Assembly: GCA_003231795.1 (NCBI GenBank)
Contig: QIJI01000314.1
Location: 1-13,936 of the forward strand
Direction: 5' to 3'
DNA: 13,936 nucleotides
Origin: Gammaproteobacteria bacterium
GTDB taxonomy: Bacteria > Pseudomonadota > Gammaproteobacteria > GCA-001735895
Shown: piece by piece, positions 1-7,533 of the stretch
Layout: each line of letters begins with the position of its first letter
How positions within the stretch are numbered: position 1 is the stretch's first letter
The notes under the pieces: generated by a model
Seen by the model: the letters and a program-made list of their open reading frames with translations, nothing else
What the model was told of the DNA's origin: nothing
The model's database searches: none
Made by a program: the position numbers and the translations under genes

Positions 1-73
1 GTAGCACCAGGTTAAGCATATTCAAAACCAGAGACCTGATCCTACTGCTCCAGTTTTCAGTAAACTTCAAGCA

Positions 74-961
74 ATGAAAATAAAAATTACTTCTTACAAT
101 ATACAATACGGCGTTGGCCAGGATTCGATCTACGATCCGGCTCGCACGGTTGCTGCTTTATTGGGTCAGGACATTGTCTGTCTTCAGGAGGTTTCGACTA
201 ACTGGCGAGACTGCAATCGCGACAACCAGCCGCAACTGCTGGCGGCTGAACTCAACCTGTTCATGGCCTATGCGCCGGCATTTGAAGTTGACGCCAGCAC
301 TCGAGATTCCAGTGGCCAGGTTACCAACATCCGGCGCGGATTTGGAAATATGGTTTTATCGCGTTGGCCGATTCTTTATTCGAGGGCTCATTCGCTGCCA
401 AGGCCTTGTGTGCCCGTAGCGCAAAAATTTTTTCCGCGAGTCGAACTACCGCGAGTTGCGCTTGAAACCGTCGTCGATGTTGACGGTACGCCATTGCGAT
501 TAATTTCGGTTCATTTGAGCCATTTGCCCGGTCAGCAAAGAGTCGCTCAGATTGAGAAATTAAAACAGCTTGTAGCTACATTGCCTGAAGAAGCACCACT
601 TTGGGATTCTGATCGTAGTATTGCTACCTGGAGCGAAGAGCGCGTGGCACCACCGGTTACCGCTTCGTCATTGATTCTGGGAGATTTTAATTTTGAACCC
701 GATTCCTCCGATTACCATTTAATGGTTACCAACAACAAGGGACAGGTGGCTGGACTTATCGATAGCTGGGTTGCCAGTGACAGCCGCGGGCCGATTGAAA
801 CGACCTGCATCGAAAACGACGGTAGGCCTTCCAGGCTGGACTACATGTTTGCGACTGAGGGCCTTGGACAAAAAATACGCACAGCCGAAGTCGATCACAG
901 CAGCAAAGCCTCTGACCACTTTCCATTACGTTTTGTTCTGGATCTGCAGGATAGCCTTTAA
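74..961 (+). CDS. Endonuclease/exonuclease/phosphatase (EEP) family protein
   Basis: This 295-residue protein carries the whole EEP (DNase I / AP endonuclease / phosphodiesterase-like) signature in order: SYNIQYG near residue 7 (metal-site Asn9), LQEV near 37 (metal ligand Glu39), SVHLSH at 145-150, LGDFNFEPD at 202-210 (Asp204/Asn206), RLDYMF at 254-259, and a terminal SDHFPL at 280-285 with the catalytic His282. The family uses divalent metal to cleave phosphodiester or phosphomonoester bonds in nucleic acids, lipids or signalling molecules. Nothing here fixes the substrate. No signal peptide or membrane segment is visible, so it is probably cytosolic. The ATG has no clear Shine-Dalgarno sequence, but the family's N-terminal strand begins directly after it, which supports this start. 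It is on the same strand as the HDOD gene, but a 207-base gap argues against tight coupling. The fold is secure; the specific activity is open. Confidence 0.88.
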   Translation: MKIKITSYNIQYGVGQDSIYDPARTVAALLGQDIVCLQEVSTNWRDCNRDNQPQLLAAELNLFMAYAPAFEVDASTRDSSGQVTNIRRGFGNMVLSRWPILYSRAHSLPRPCVPVAQKFFPRVELPRVALETVVDVDGTPLRLISVHLSHLPGQQRVAQIEKLKQLVATLPEEAPLWDSDRSIATWSEERVAPPVTASSLILGDFNFEPDSSDYHLMVTNNKGQVAGLIDSWVASDSRGPIETTCIENDGRPSRLDYMFATEGLGQKIRTAEVDHSSKASDHFPLRFVLDLQDSL

Positions 962-1168
962 TTTGGGGATAAAGAGAAAAACGGGGTGCCGATTTAATTT
1001 CCTGTCTTATCGTAGTTTGGTACGGCTCGGGTATGCTGCTTAGCCCGCACGGTGGTCCGACGCAAAGGTCAATACCGGGACGGATTCTAAATTGTCACAG
1101 AGTGAAAAAACGAAATAAGCTCCAGGTTTGATCTGATTCCCGAAAACGTCAAGTATCCGGCGCTGTGC

Positions 1169-2098
1169 ATGAAAATATCTCTGCTATGCTCAATCATTAT
1201 GCAAAACGCAGAACTGAAAATTGAGCCGCCATTAACACTTGATAGCCTCATTGGTACCGGACAGAATTTACCCAGCCTGCCCGAGATTTACATTCGGGTT
1301 TCGGAACAACTGGAAGACGAAAGCTGCAGCGTTCAGCAGATCGGCGCTACGGTGCAAAATGATCCTGCGATCGCGACCCGGGTGTTGAAGATGGTGAATA
1401 GCGCTTACTATGGCCTACCGAAGCAGGTGTCCTCGGTAGCGAAATCGGTGTCCCTGCTAGGGCGTGAGCGGTTACGTCATATTCTGATCGGGTCAGTGTT
1501 GCGTGGTGTCTTCACTGGTAACGATAACCCGGCATTTTCGATGCAGGAATTCTGGCAGCACAGCATCAAAACAGCCATTATTGCGCGTGAGCTTTCCACA
1601 ACAGCGCGTGACATTGAAGAACCCGAATCGATGTTTACCGCAGGTCTGCTGCATGACATCGGTAAGTTATTGTTAATCAAAAAAGTTCCCGAACGCGTGC
1701 TGGCCGCGGAAGAATTGATGTTTCGCAAGCGCATGGATATTTTGAGCGCCGAATTGAATCAGATCGGATTGACTCACACGGCGGTGGGTGAAACCTTGAT
1801 GAATCACTGGGGGCTGCCACCTTTGTTAATCGATTGCGCGCGTAATCACCACGAAGCAGTCCATGACGGCCCCAACCGTAACGCGAGTCACCTGATTTAT
1901 CTGGCGAACCAGTTGAGCCAGTACGTACCGCCGCTCGACCATCAGGAAACCCGGGATATTCTGGATTATATCGACAATTGGGATATGGGTAATGCGAGCC
2001 TCGATGAAATAGCCAGTGCCTGCCAGAAAGCTGATGATATGGTGTTCGAAGTGATGGAGTCACTCGGCATGATATCGATCGAGATCGGCGCTGATTAA
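1169..2098 (+). CDS. HDOD domain-containing protein
   Basis: A 309-residue protein, almost entirely one HDOD domain, the HD-related output domain found in bacterial signalling proteins, often linked to c-di-GMP, motility or stress responses. Visible hallmarks are LPSLPEIY at about 34-41, VQNDPAIATRVLKMVNSAYYG at about 62-82, SVSLLGRERLR at 93-103, WQHS around His131, GLLHDIGKLLL at 159-169 with an intact His162-Asp163 doublet, THTAVGETLMNHW at 202-214, and NHHEA at 226-230. HDOD proteins are generally regarded as non-catalytic scaffolds. No receiver, GGDEF or EAL domain is fused, so it is a stand-alone HDOD protein. Two in-frame ATGs compete, at 1169 and 1199; neither has a good ribosome binding site, and homology only becomes clear after residue 22, so the shorter form (MQNAEL...) is equally possible. 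Its stop codon overlaps that of the convergent transporter gene. Confidence 0.88.
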   Translation: MKISLLCSIIMQNAELKIEPPLTLDSLIGTGQNLPSLPEIYIRVSEQLEDESCSVQQIGATVQNDPAIATRVLKMVNSAYYGLPKQVSSVAKSVSLLGRERLRHILIGSVLRGVFTGNDNPAFSMQEFWQHSIKTAIIARELSTTARDIEEPESMFTAGLLHDIGKLLLIKKVPERVLAAEELMFRKRMDILSAELNQIGLTHTAVGETLMNHWGLPPLLIDCARNHHEAVHDGPNRNASHLIYLANQLSQYVPPLDHQETRDILDYIDNWDMGNASLDEIASACQKADDMVFEVMESLGMISIEIGAD

Positions 2099-2997
2099 AC
2101 CACTTTACCGGGCTTGCCGAGTTCGGATAAACCAATTCCACATAACACCAATGCCAATGCGATCGCGTGAAATATTTCGAACGACTCGTTCAGAAAAACG
2201 ACCGCCATCATTGATGCAAATATCGGCACCAGATTGACGAATACTCCGGCTCGTCCCGGTCCAATCAGCGAAACGCTGTGAATGAAACATATCTGCGATA
2301 TAAAAGACGGAAATATGGTCACCAACAGTACCAGCAGCCAACCGGTCATGGTTGGAGATTGCCAACCGATTTGCCAGGTTTCGATTGCGACCAGCGGAAG
2401 CGATGCAATCCACGCAGCCGTTGCTAGCACTGCAAACAACCCCATAGCACTGACCTTAGGCCGACGGCTTAATCCGACCGAGTAAGCGGCGTAGAATAAG
2501 CAGGCGATCAGCATTAACAGATCACCTCGATTGATTGATAATTGACTGATCCCCTCCAGGTCTCCACCGAGAGCTACGATGATTACCCCTAGCAGGGTGA
2601 CCGCGACGCCGACAGCCTGGATCAGGCTGATACGGTGGCTCAGCGCCAGAAAACTCCCAAGAAAAACGAAAATGGGAATCGAGCCCTGTAATATTCCAAT
2701 ATTAATAGCCGTCGTATGGTGTCCGGCTGCGTAAAAAAGTGCATTGAATATGGTAAAGCCGCAGATACCCATCAGGCAAAGAAAAGGCAGATGTTGTTTC
2801 AGTATTGGCCAGTCCGTAGCTACTTGCTTGCGTGCCAGTAAAAGCAGCAGAATGACAACACCCAGCCAGCGAAAGGTAACTAGTTGCATCGGTGCGATTT
2901 CACCCACGGCAAGGCGACTGATAATCGCATTCAGTCCCCAGAACGCGGTGGTAAATATCAGTAAAATATACGCTTGCCAGTGTTCCCGATTAATCAA
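2095..2997 (-). CDS. EamA/DMT-family permease
   Basis: A 300-residue, strongly hydrophobic protein with about ten predicted transmembrane helices, arranged as the two repeated EamA units typical of the drug/metabolite transporter superfamily. Family-like features are the first helix ending in GLNAIISRLAVG, the segment PMQLVTFRWLGVVILL at about 36-51, the GILQGSIPIFVFLGS stretch and the second-half counterpart NLVPIFASMMAVVFLNE. Length matches ordinary EamA permeases. The family exports or imports small metabolites, and substrate cannot be predicted from sequence. The start is a TTG with GGAG six bases upstream; the next Met is about 36 codons in and would remove the first helix. It lies 96 bases downstream of the GMC oxidoreductase gene on the same strand, so the two may share a transcript. 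Confidence 0.88.
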   Translation of the reverse strand: MINREHWQAYILLIFTTAFWGLNAIISRLAVGEIAPMQLVTFRWLGVVILLLLLARKQVATDWPILKQHLPFLCLMGICGFTIFNALFYAAGHHTTAINIGILQGSIPIFVFLGSFLALSHRISLIQAVGVAVTLLGVIIVALGGDLEGISQLSINRGDLLMLIACLFYAAYSVGLSRRPKVSAMGLFAVLATAAWIASLPLVAIETWQIGWQSPTMTGWLLVLLVTIFPSFISQICFIHSVSLIGPGRAGVFVNLVPIFASMMAVVFLNESFEIFHAIALALVLCGIGLSELGKPGKVV

Positions 2998-3003
2998 ATC
3001 CCG

Positions 3004-3007
3004 CTCC
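3004..3007 (-). promoter_or_regulatory. Ribosome binding site for the EamA gene TTG start
   Basis: The minus strand reads GGAG, then six bases, then TTG. This spacing supports the TTG at 2995-2997 as the start of the transporter. No ATG exists near the N-terminus before the second helix. Confidence 0.6.
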
Positions 3008-3093
3008 CCAATTCAAACTTTATTTTGCGCTGCGATTTGCGCTGCCAGATATAAAGCTCGCTGGTGACGATAGCTGGTGAGACAGGAATGATA

Positions 3094-4713
3094 TTACTCC
3101 GCTTGCGACAGGATCATGTCGGCGGCTTTTTCAGCCACCATGATAGTAGGTGCATTGGTGTTACCCGAGGTGATTGCCGGGAATATTGATGTGTCGACCA
3201 CGCGTAAACGTTTAACTCCGTAAACACGACAATTAGCGTCGACCACAGCATTACTCCGGTCAGGTCCCATCATGCAGGTACAACTGGGATGAAAAACAGT
3301 ACTGACACGCTGGCGTATATCATCAATTATTTCAGTATCGTTGTCGCTTTTCGGGCCAGGCGTCATTTCGTGGTCAATGATAGCGGCTAATGCGGGTGTC
3401 TCGGCCATACGACGCAGCAAGCGCACAGCTTCCAGCATTTGCTTTACGTCGTCCTCGGTAGATAAATAGTTAGGGTGAATTTTGACTGGGTCGAGGGGGT
3501 CAGGAGACCTGATTTGCAGGTGTCCTCGGCTGCCGGGCCTAATCTGTCCAATCGAGTATACGAATCCAGAAAACGGGTCAGGCCGCATTAAAGGTCGTTC
3601 GCCTTTGCCAGAGGTGGTATAGGTTAGCGGGGCAAAATACATTTGCATATTGGGTCGTGGTCTCGACGGGTGACTGCGCAAGAACGCACCGGCCTGATTT
3701 ACACCCAAAGCCAAGGGTCCGTTGCGCAATAGAATGTACTGCATGCCCGCCAGTATTTTCCCCCACCACGGAGCGAGTTGATCATTCAGGCTGGGCAGGC
3801 GCGAGCGATAGTAGGTGCTGTAATCCAGATGATCCTGCAAGTTTCGACCGACGCCCGGTAAATTCACCAGAGGTTCGATCTCGAACGACTTCAGTAGTTC
3901 GGCTGCCCCGATTCCGGAAAGTTGTAACAGTTGCGGAGAATTGATTGCTCCCGCGCTAACAATTATTTCGCGCTGCGCCCGGGCAGTACAGGATTTTCCT
4001 TTGTGGATAAATTCAACGGCAGTAGCAGTGTTACCCGAAAAACGGATGCGGGTTACCTGGGCACGAGTAATAACCTCGCAATTGGAGCGTTTCAGTGCAG
4101 GATGCAAATAGGCTCGTGCCGCTGACATTCGTTTACCGTTTCGTGCTGTTATCTGATAAAACCCGACGCCTTCCTGTTGTTCACCATTAAAGTCCGGATT
4201 GTAGTGTAAGCCATATTGTTTGGCGGCTTCAATGAAGTGTTGGCAAAGCGGGTGATATTGCGAACTAACATTGTTGACATAGAGCGGGCCCTGGCCACCA
4301 CGGAATTTATTCGCGCCGTCAGAACTGGTTTCAGATTTTTTGAAATAGGGCAGTACATCCTGCCAGCCCCAACCTGGGTTACCCAACCCCTCCCAGTCAT
4401 CGAAATCCTGTGATTGTCCGCGAATATGAACCATCGCATTAATAGAACTGGAGCCACCAATAACTTTACCGCGTGGCCAGTAACTGCGGCGATTGTTTAT
4501 TCCGGGATCGGGCTCGGTTTGGTACTTCCAGTTAACCGACTCGTCAAAAAAAGTCTTGCCGTAACCGATAGGTGTTTGCACCCAGAAACGCTGATCGCTA
4601 CCACCGGCTTCGAGTACCACAACACTGGACTTTCCATCGGCGCTAAGACGATTGGCCAGCACGCTACCCGCTGAGCCAGCACCGACAATGACATAGTCAA
4701 ACTCGAGTTCCAC
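3094..4713 (-). CDS. GMC-family FAD-dependent oxidoreductase (choline/alcohol dehydrogenase-like)
   Basis: A 539-residue GMC flavoenzyme, which oxidises an alcohol to an aldehyde using FAD. The N-terminus DYVIVGAGSAGSVLANRLS (residues 6-24) is the Rossmann dinucleotide fold, with Glu35 (LEAGG) positioned to bind the FAD ribose. The first GMC signature lies at about 79-99 (WPRGKVIGGSSSINAMVHIRG) and the second at 254-269 (SAGAINSPQLLQLSGI). The catalytic region shows His475 in FHPSCTCMMG and the Asn cluster 518-520 in ITSGNTNAPTIM. Length fits the choline dehydrogenase / AlkJ-type alcohol dehydrogenase group. No betaine aldehyde dehydrogenase or choline regulator gene lies beside it, so BetA function is not assumed. 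No signal peptide is seen; these enzymes are often membrane-associated. The start is a GTG with GGA six bases upstream and the FAD motif immediately after. Substrate unknown. Confidence 0.92.
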   Translation of the reverse strand: MELEFDYVIVGAGSAGSVLANRLSADGKSSVVVLEAGGSDQRFWVQTPIGYGKTFFDESVNWKYQTEPDPGINNRRSYWPRGKVIGGSSSINAMVHIRGQSQDFDDWEGLGNPGWGWQDVLPYFKKSETSSDGANKFRGGQGPLYVNNVSSQYHPLCQHFIEAAKQYGLHYNPDFNGEQQEGVGFYQITARNGKRMSAARAYLHPALKRSNCEVITRAQVTRIRFSGNTATAVEFIHKGKSCTARAQREIIVSAGAINSPQLLQLSGIGAAELLKSFEIEPLVNLPGVGRNLQDHLDYSTYYRSRLPSLNDQLAPWWGKILAGMQYILLRNGPLALGVNQAGAFLRSHPSRPRPNMQMYFAPLTYTTSGKGERPLMRPDPFSGFVYSIGQIRPGSRGHLQIRSPDPLDPVKIHPNYLSTEDDVKQMLEAVRLLRRMAETPALAAIIDHEMTPGPKSDNDTEIIDDIRQRVSTVFHPSCTCMMGPDRSNAVVDANCRVYGVKRLRVVDTSIFPAITSGNTNAPTIMVAEKAADMILSQAE

Positions 4714-4740
4714 AACAATTCCAGGGAAAAATGAAATCGA

Positions 4741-4768
4741 ATTATAGTCAGTCGGTCATGTGGGTAAA
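4741..4768 (-). promoter_or_regulatory. Candidate sigma-70 promoter for the GMC oxidoreductase gene
   Basis: On the minus strand TTTACC (4763-4768) and a perfect TATAAT (4741-4746) are separated by 16 bases. Transcription would start near 4734, leaving a leader of about 20 bases before the GTG start at 4713. Assigned by eye from hexamer match and spacing. Confidence 0.45.
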
Positions 4769-4772
4769 GCAA

Positions 4773-4778
4773 TATAAT
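4773..4778 (+). promoter_or_regulatory. Candidate -10 element for the ATPase-metA operon
   Basis: A perfect TATAAT lies about 75 bases upstream of the ATPase start. No convincing -35 hexamer is found 16-18 bases upstream (the sequence there is close to AGTCGG), so an activator or a weak promoter would be needed. Its expected -35 position falls inside the divergent GMC promoter, so the two promoters would overlap. Confidence 0.3.
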
Positions 4779-4843
4779 CCGATGCGGATAAACCTGTTTC
4801 GTCGTAACCGTCGTTGATGCATAATCGGCTCGCTTAACGTAAC

Positions 4844-4847
4844 GGAG
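4844..4847 (+). promoter_or_regulatory. Ribosome binding site for the ATPase gene TTG start
   Basis: GGAG followed by six bases and then TTG at 4854. This decides the non-ATG start: the P-loop begins only 20 residues later and no upstream ATG in frame has comparable support. Confidence 0.6.
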
Positions 4848-4853
4848 TCGAAT

Positions 4854-5696
4854 TTGAAATTTAGCCTCGAACAATTTCGCGCCTGGGAAAATAAGAGAGT
4901 CACGCTGGTGGGTATGTCCGGGGTCGGTAAATCGTACCTGTCGGCAAAGTTGCGGGGTTCCAACTGGTTTCATTATTCGGGTGATTATCGCATCGGAACA
5001 CGTTATCTCGATGAGCATATTGTCGATATGATCAAGCAGCAGGCGATAAAAATTCCGTTTCTCAAGGATTTGTTGCGTAATGACTGGATTTATATCAAAA
5101 ATAACATCCGCGTTAACGATTTGGGGCCGGTTTTAAGCTTTATCGGAAAACTGGGGAATCCGGAGTTTGGCGGCGTTGAATTGGGTGAATTTATCGAACG
5201 CCAGGCGATTTACCGACAAGCGGAAGTGGATGCGATGTACGATATCCCGCACTTTATCGAGAAGGCACAACGCATTTACGGCTACCCGCATTTTGTCAAC
5301 GATGTCGGTGGCAGCCTGTGTGAACTGGATGAGCCCGGTGTAATGGATATACTGATCGATAACACTATAATTTTGTACATTCAGGTGACTAACCAGGAAC
5401 AGGAGAACAGACTCATCGAAAGGGCAGTTACCGATCCCAAACCATTGTATTATCGACCGGATTTTCTGCAGCAACATCTACAGATTTACCTTGAGGAAGC
5501 CGGCCTCGATTATGCTGCGCAGGTCGATCCAGACGAGTTTGCTCGCTGGGTTTTTCCACACCTGTTCCATTCCCGACTCCCGAAATACGCTGAAATCGCG
5601 AAGCTGGGGTATACCGTTACTTCTGAAGAAGTCGACCAGGTCGAGGATGATAAAGATTTTTTACAACTACTGGAAACAGCGATAGCAAGACAGTAA
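4854..5696 (+). CDS. Uncharacterised P-loop ATPase / kinase-like protein
   Basis: A 280-residue soluble protein with a clear Walker A motif, GMSGVGKS at residues 20-27, at the end of a beta strand (RVTLVG), the standard P-loop NTPase layout. Downstream, YSGDYRIGTRYL (41-52) places an Asp where small-molecule and nucleoside kinases carry their substrate-binding acid. HFVNDVGGSLCEL (146-158) resembles a Walker B-like strand end, and the helix NRLIERAV (185-192) could act as an Arg-bearing lid. These roles are inferences; I do not recognise a named family beyond generic ATPase. No membrane segments or signal are present. It starts with TTG and ends 12 bases before metA, with metA's GAGGAA ribosome site starting just after its stop, so the two are very probably co-transcribed. 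Function is unknown; the pairing hints at a link with homoserine/methionine metabolism but does not show one. Confidence 0.8.
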   Translation: MKFSLEQFRAWENKRVTLVGMSGVGKSYLSAKLRGSNWFHYSGDYRIGTRYLDEHIVDMIKQQAIKIPFLKDLLRNDWIYIKNNIRVNDLGPVLSFIGKLGNPEFGGVELGEFIERQAIYRQAEVDAMYDIPHFIEKAQRIYGYPHFVNDVGGSLCELDEPGVMDILIDNTIILYIQVTNQEQENRLIERAVTDPKPLYYRPDFLQQHLQIYLEEAGLDYAAQVDPDEFARWVFPHLFHSRLPKYAEIAKLGYTVTSEEVDQVEDDKDFLQLLETAIARQ

Positions 5697-5708
5697 CGAG
5701 GAAGTACA

Positions 5709-6776
5709 ATGCCACTGGTCGCACACAATGATTTACCCGCATTCTTAAAACTGGAAGAGGAAGGTTTGCGCGTGTTGACGCCGGGTCATGCCGATGATCA
5801 GGACATTCGTGAATTGCATATTGGATTACTCAATATGATGCCCGATGCCGCGCTCGCGGCAACCGAGCGTCAATTTTTAAAATTGATCGGCGAGAGTAAC
5901 CCTATCGCCCAGTTTTTCGTACACCCGTTCACGCTGGATACCTTACCCCGTTCGGATTCCGCACAGGATCACATCGATCGATATTATGAAACTTTCGATC
6001 AGATAAAAGAAAAGGGGCTCGATGCGTTGATCATGACGGGTATTAACGTTACCGGTGCTGACCTGTCGAATGAGGTATTCTGGGATTCACTCATCGAAGT
6101 GGCGCAATGGGCGCATGATAATGTGACGTCAACTCTGTGCTCCTGCCTGGCGACCCATGCGGTACTGGATTTCCGTTATGGTCTGAAACGCCAAAAGCAA
6201 CAGCGCAAGAAATGGGGCGTATTTCGTCACCAGGTGGTCGACGCCGCACATCCCCTGGTAGCAGATATCAACTCGAAGTTTGATGTTCCCCACTCGAGAT
6301 GGAATAGTGTCTATCCTGAGCAATTTGAATCCTGCGGATTAAAAATTCTGGTAACCGGCGATGATGGCTGTGTACACCTTGCGACAAGCCCTGACGGGTT
6401 TCGAACAGTCTTCTTTCAAGGGCATCCCGAGTACGACACCATTTCATTGCTAAAAGAATACAAACGTGATGTCGGTCTTTTTGCTGCAGGCGAGCTGGAG
6501 ACTTATTCGCCAATGCCGGAAAACTATTTCAGTCAATTCGATGTGGCTGTGTTTCACGAATATGAAGCGAGAGTCAGGCACAGCCGCGAGCAACAAACCG
6601 AAGCGCCTGTGTTCCCCGAACATCTTGTATCTGGCAATCTGAGCAATACCTGGCAGGACACGGCCTCCGCGGTAATTGGAAAGTGGATAGGATTGATTTA
6701 CCAGTTCACCAATGTCGACAGGCGAATTCCATTTATGAAAGGCGTCGACCCGGAGAATCCTCTGGGATTGAAGTAA
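5709..6776 (+). CDS. metA: Homoserine O-acyltransferase, MetA family (probably succinyltransferase)
   Basis: A 355-residue protein of the HTS/MetA family, which activates homoserine with an acyl-CoA in the first committed step of methionine synthesis. Visible landmarks are LHIGLLNMMPDAALAATERQF (36-56), LIMTG at 107-111, STLCSCLATHAVLDFRYG with the presumed nucleophile Cys146, VPHSRW (193-198), and FFQGHPEYD with His239 and Glu241 completing the triad. By my alignment to E. coli MetA, Cys146 matches Cys142. The position matching E. coli Gly111, reported to separate succinyl (Gly) from acetyl (Glu) specificity, is Thr115 here, so the acyl donor is not settled. The stretch after NMMP lacks the E. 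coli KK pair and is about two residues longer. This is the divergent MetA branch that I recall being labelled MetAS. The ATG has GAGGAA five bases upstream and follows the ATPase gene by 12 bases. Confidence 0.88.
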   Translation: MPLVAHNDLPAFLKLEEEGLRVLTPGHADDQDIRELHIGLLNMMPDAALAATERQFLKLIGESNPIAQFFVHPFTLDTLPRSDSAQDHIDRYYETFDQIKEKGLDALIMTGINVTGADLSNEVFWDSLIEVAQWAHDNVTSTLCSCLATHAVLDFRYGLKRQKQQRKKWGVFRHQVVDAAHPLVADINSKFDVPHSRWNSVYPEQFESCGLKILVTGDDGCVHLATSPDGFRTVFFQGHPEYDTISLLKEYKRDVGLFAAGELETYSPMPENYFSQFDVAVFHEYEARVRHSREQQTEAPVFPEHLVSGNLSNTWQDTASAVIGKWIGLIYQFTNVDRRIPFMKGVDPENPLGLK

Positions 6777-6853
6777 AGCTACCGCAAGGTCAATTTCACA
6801 ACACAGAAATTAGTTATTTTGGACACAACACGTTCATTCATGAATTTTTCGGG

Positions 6854-7519
6854 CTAGGAACCCCAGGAATTCTGCTTGCGCCAGCGAATTCTGGTAATCA
6901 GGATACCGATCACAAATGCGATCAGCGAAACCGCTCCGCCACGTACGAACCAATCCATCTGCGTCGTATCTTTAAGCTCAAGGGTTTCCTGGTCGAGCCT
7001 CGTATTCTGATCAATCAATTGCGCGACGGAATTCTTCAGTTCGTTGTTCTGTTCAAGGATATTCAATGTGTCGGCAGCGGAAATTCGAATTTCAGACAAT
7101 GCCTGCTGCGACTCGCGAAAAGTTGTTTCGAGTACATCATTGTCACTCTGTTCCTGTTTCAGTGCCTGATTGAGTCGATCAATTTCCGTGCGCTGCTGAT
7201 TCAATTGTTCGAGTTGTTCCTGGTAGGTATCTCGCAATTGCTGCAGACTTTCACGCGCTGCCGGGCGGTCCATCAAAAACCGGCTCAGTACATATCCTTT
7301 TATATTATCGCTGGTTTCAACCAGTGAGTATTGAGAAGCCAGGTCCTGTTCCAGCAATGTCACCGGCTCGCCACTGCGCAGCATGCGCACGATGCTGTTC
7401 GATGTGCTGGTGCCGCTACGCATGGTTACTTCGAATTCATCGGTGACGTAACGATTTTCTGCAGCCATCAGTGGCCCAGCCAGTATCAGCGTGGCCAGTG
7501 AAATGACAACTTTGAACAT
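6854..7519 (-). CDS. YgiM-like SH3 domain / coiled-coil membrane-anchored protein (TIGR04211-type)
   Basis: A 221-residue envelope protein with four segments in order: a signal peptide (residues 1 to about 20, ending LMAA|EN); a bacterial SH3 domain at about 22-85 (RYVTDEFEVTMRSGTS, then YSLVETSDNIKGYVLSRFL); a long coiled coil at about 86-185 rich in Gln, Glu and Leu; and a C-terminal transmembrane helix at about 192-210 followed by a basic tail (RIRWRK). This matches E. coli YgiM in architecture and length. The periplasmic SH3 domain is likely to bind peptidoglycan or an envelope partner; the exact role is not known. The gene lies 14 bases downstream of the beta-barrel gene on the same strand, with a weak AGGA overlapping that gene's stop codon, so co-transcription is likely. 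Downstream it converges on metA across a 77-base gap with no clear terminator. Confidence 0.85.
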   Translation of the reverse strand: MFKVVISLATLILAGPLMAAENRYVTDEFEVTMRSGTSTSNSIVRMLRSGEPVTLLEQDLASQYSLVETSDNIKGYVLSRFLMDRPAARESLQQLRDTYQEQLEQLNQQRTEIDRLNQALKQEQSDNDVLETTFRESQQALSEIRISAADTLNILEQNNELKNSVAQLIDQNTRLDQETLELKDTTQMDWFVRGGAVSLIAFVIGILITRIRWRKQNSWGS

Positions 7520-7533
7520 CTTATTCGGTAATC

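Noticed and set aside
962..1168. 207-base gap before the HDOD gene, checked for promoter, small RNA or small gene.
   Set aside because: A CGGG...CCCG hairpin near 1028-1047 has a 12-base loop and no T-tract. A TGCTATGCT at 1182-1190 has no matching -35 and would initiate inside the long form of the HDOD gene.
719..2141. Long antisense and out-of-frame open frames within the EEP and HDOD genes.
   Set aside because: They overlap strongly conserved coding frames and lack domain signals or ribosome sites; they are shadows.
3020..3060. Short direct repeat TTTGCGCTGC-like between the transporter and oxidoreductase genes.
   Set aside because: Two adjacent ten-base copies only; too short to support a function.
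3094..4713. Calling the GMC enzyme BetA.
   Set aside because: No betaine aldehyde dehydrogenase, choline transporter or BetI neighbour is present, and GMC substrate cannot be deduced from motifs alone.
6777..6853. Possible terminator in the convergent gap between metA and the SH3 gene.
   Set aside because: No GC-rich stem followed by a T-run can be found on either strand.
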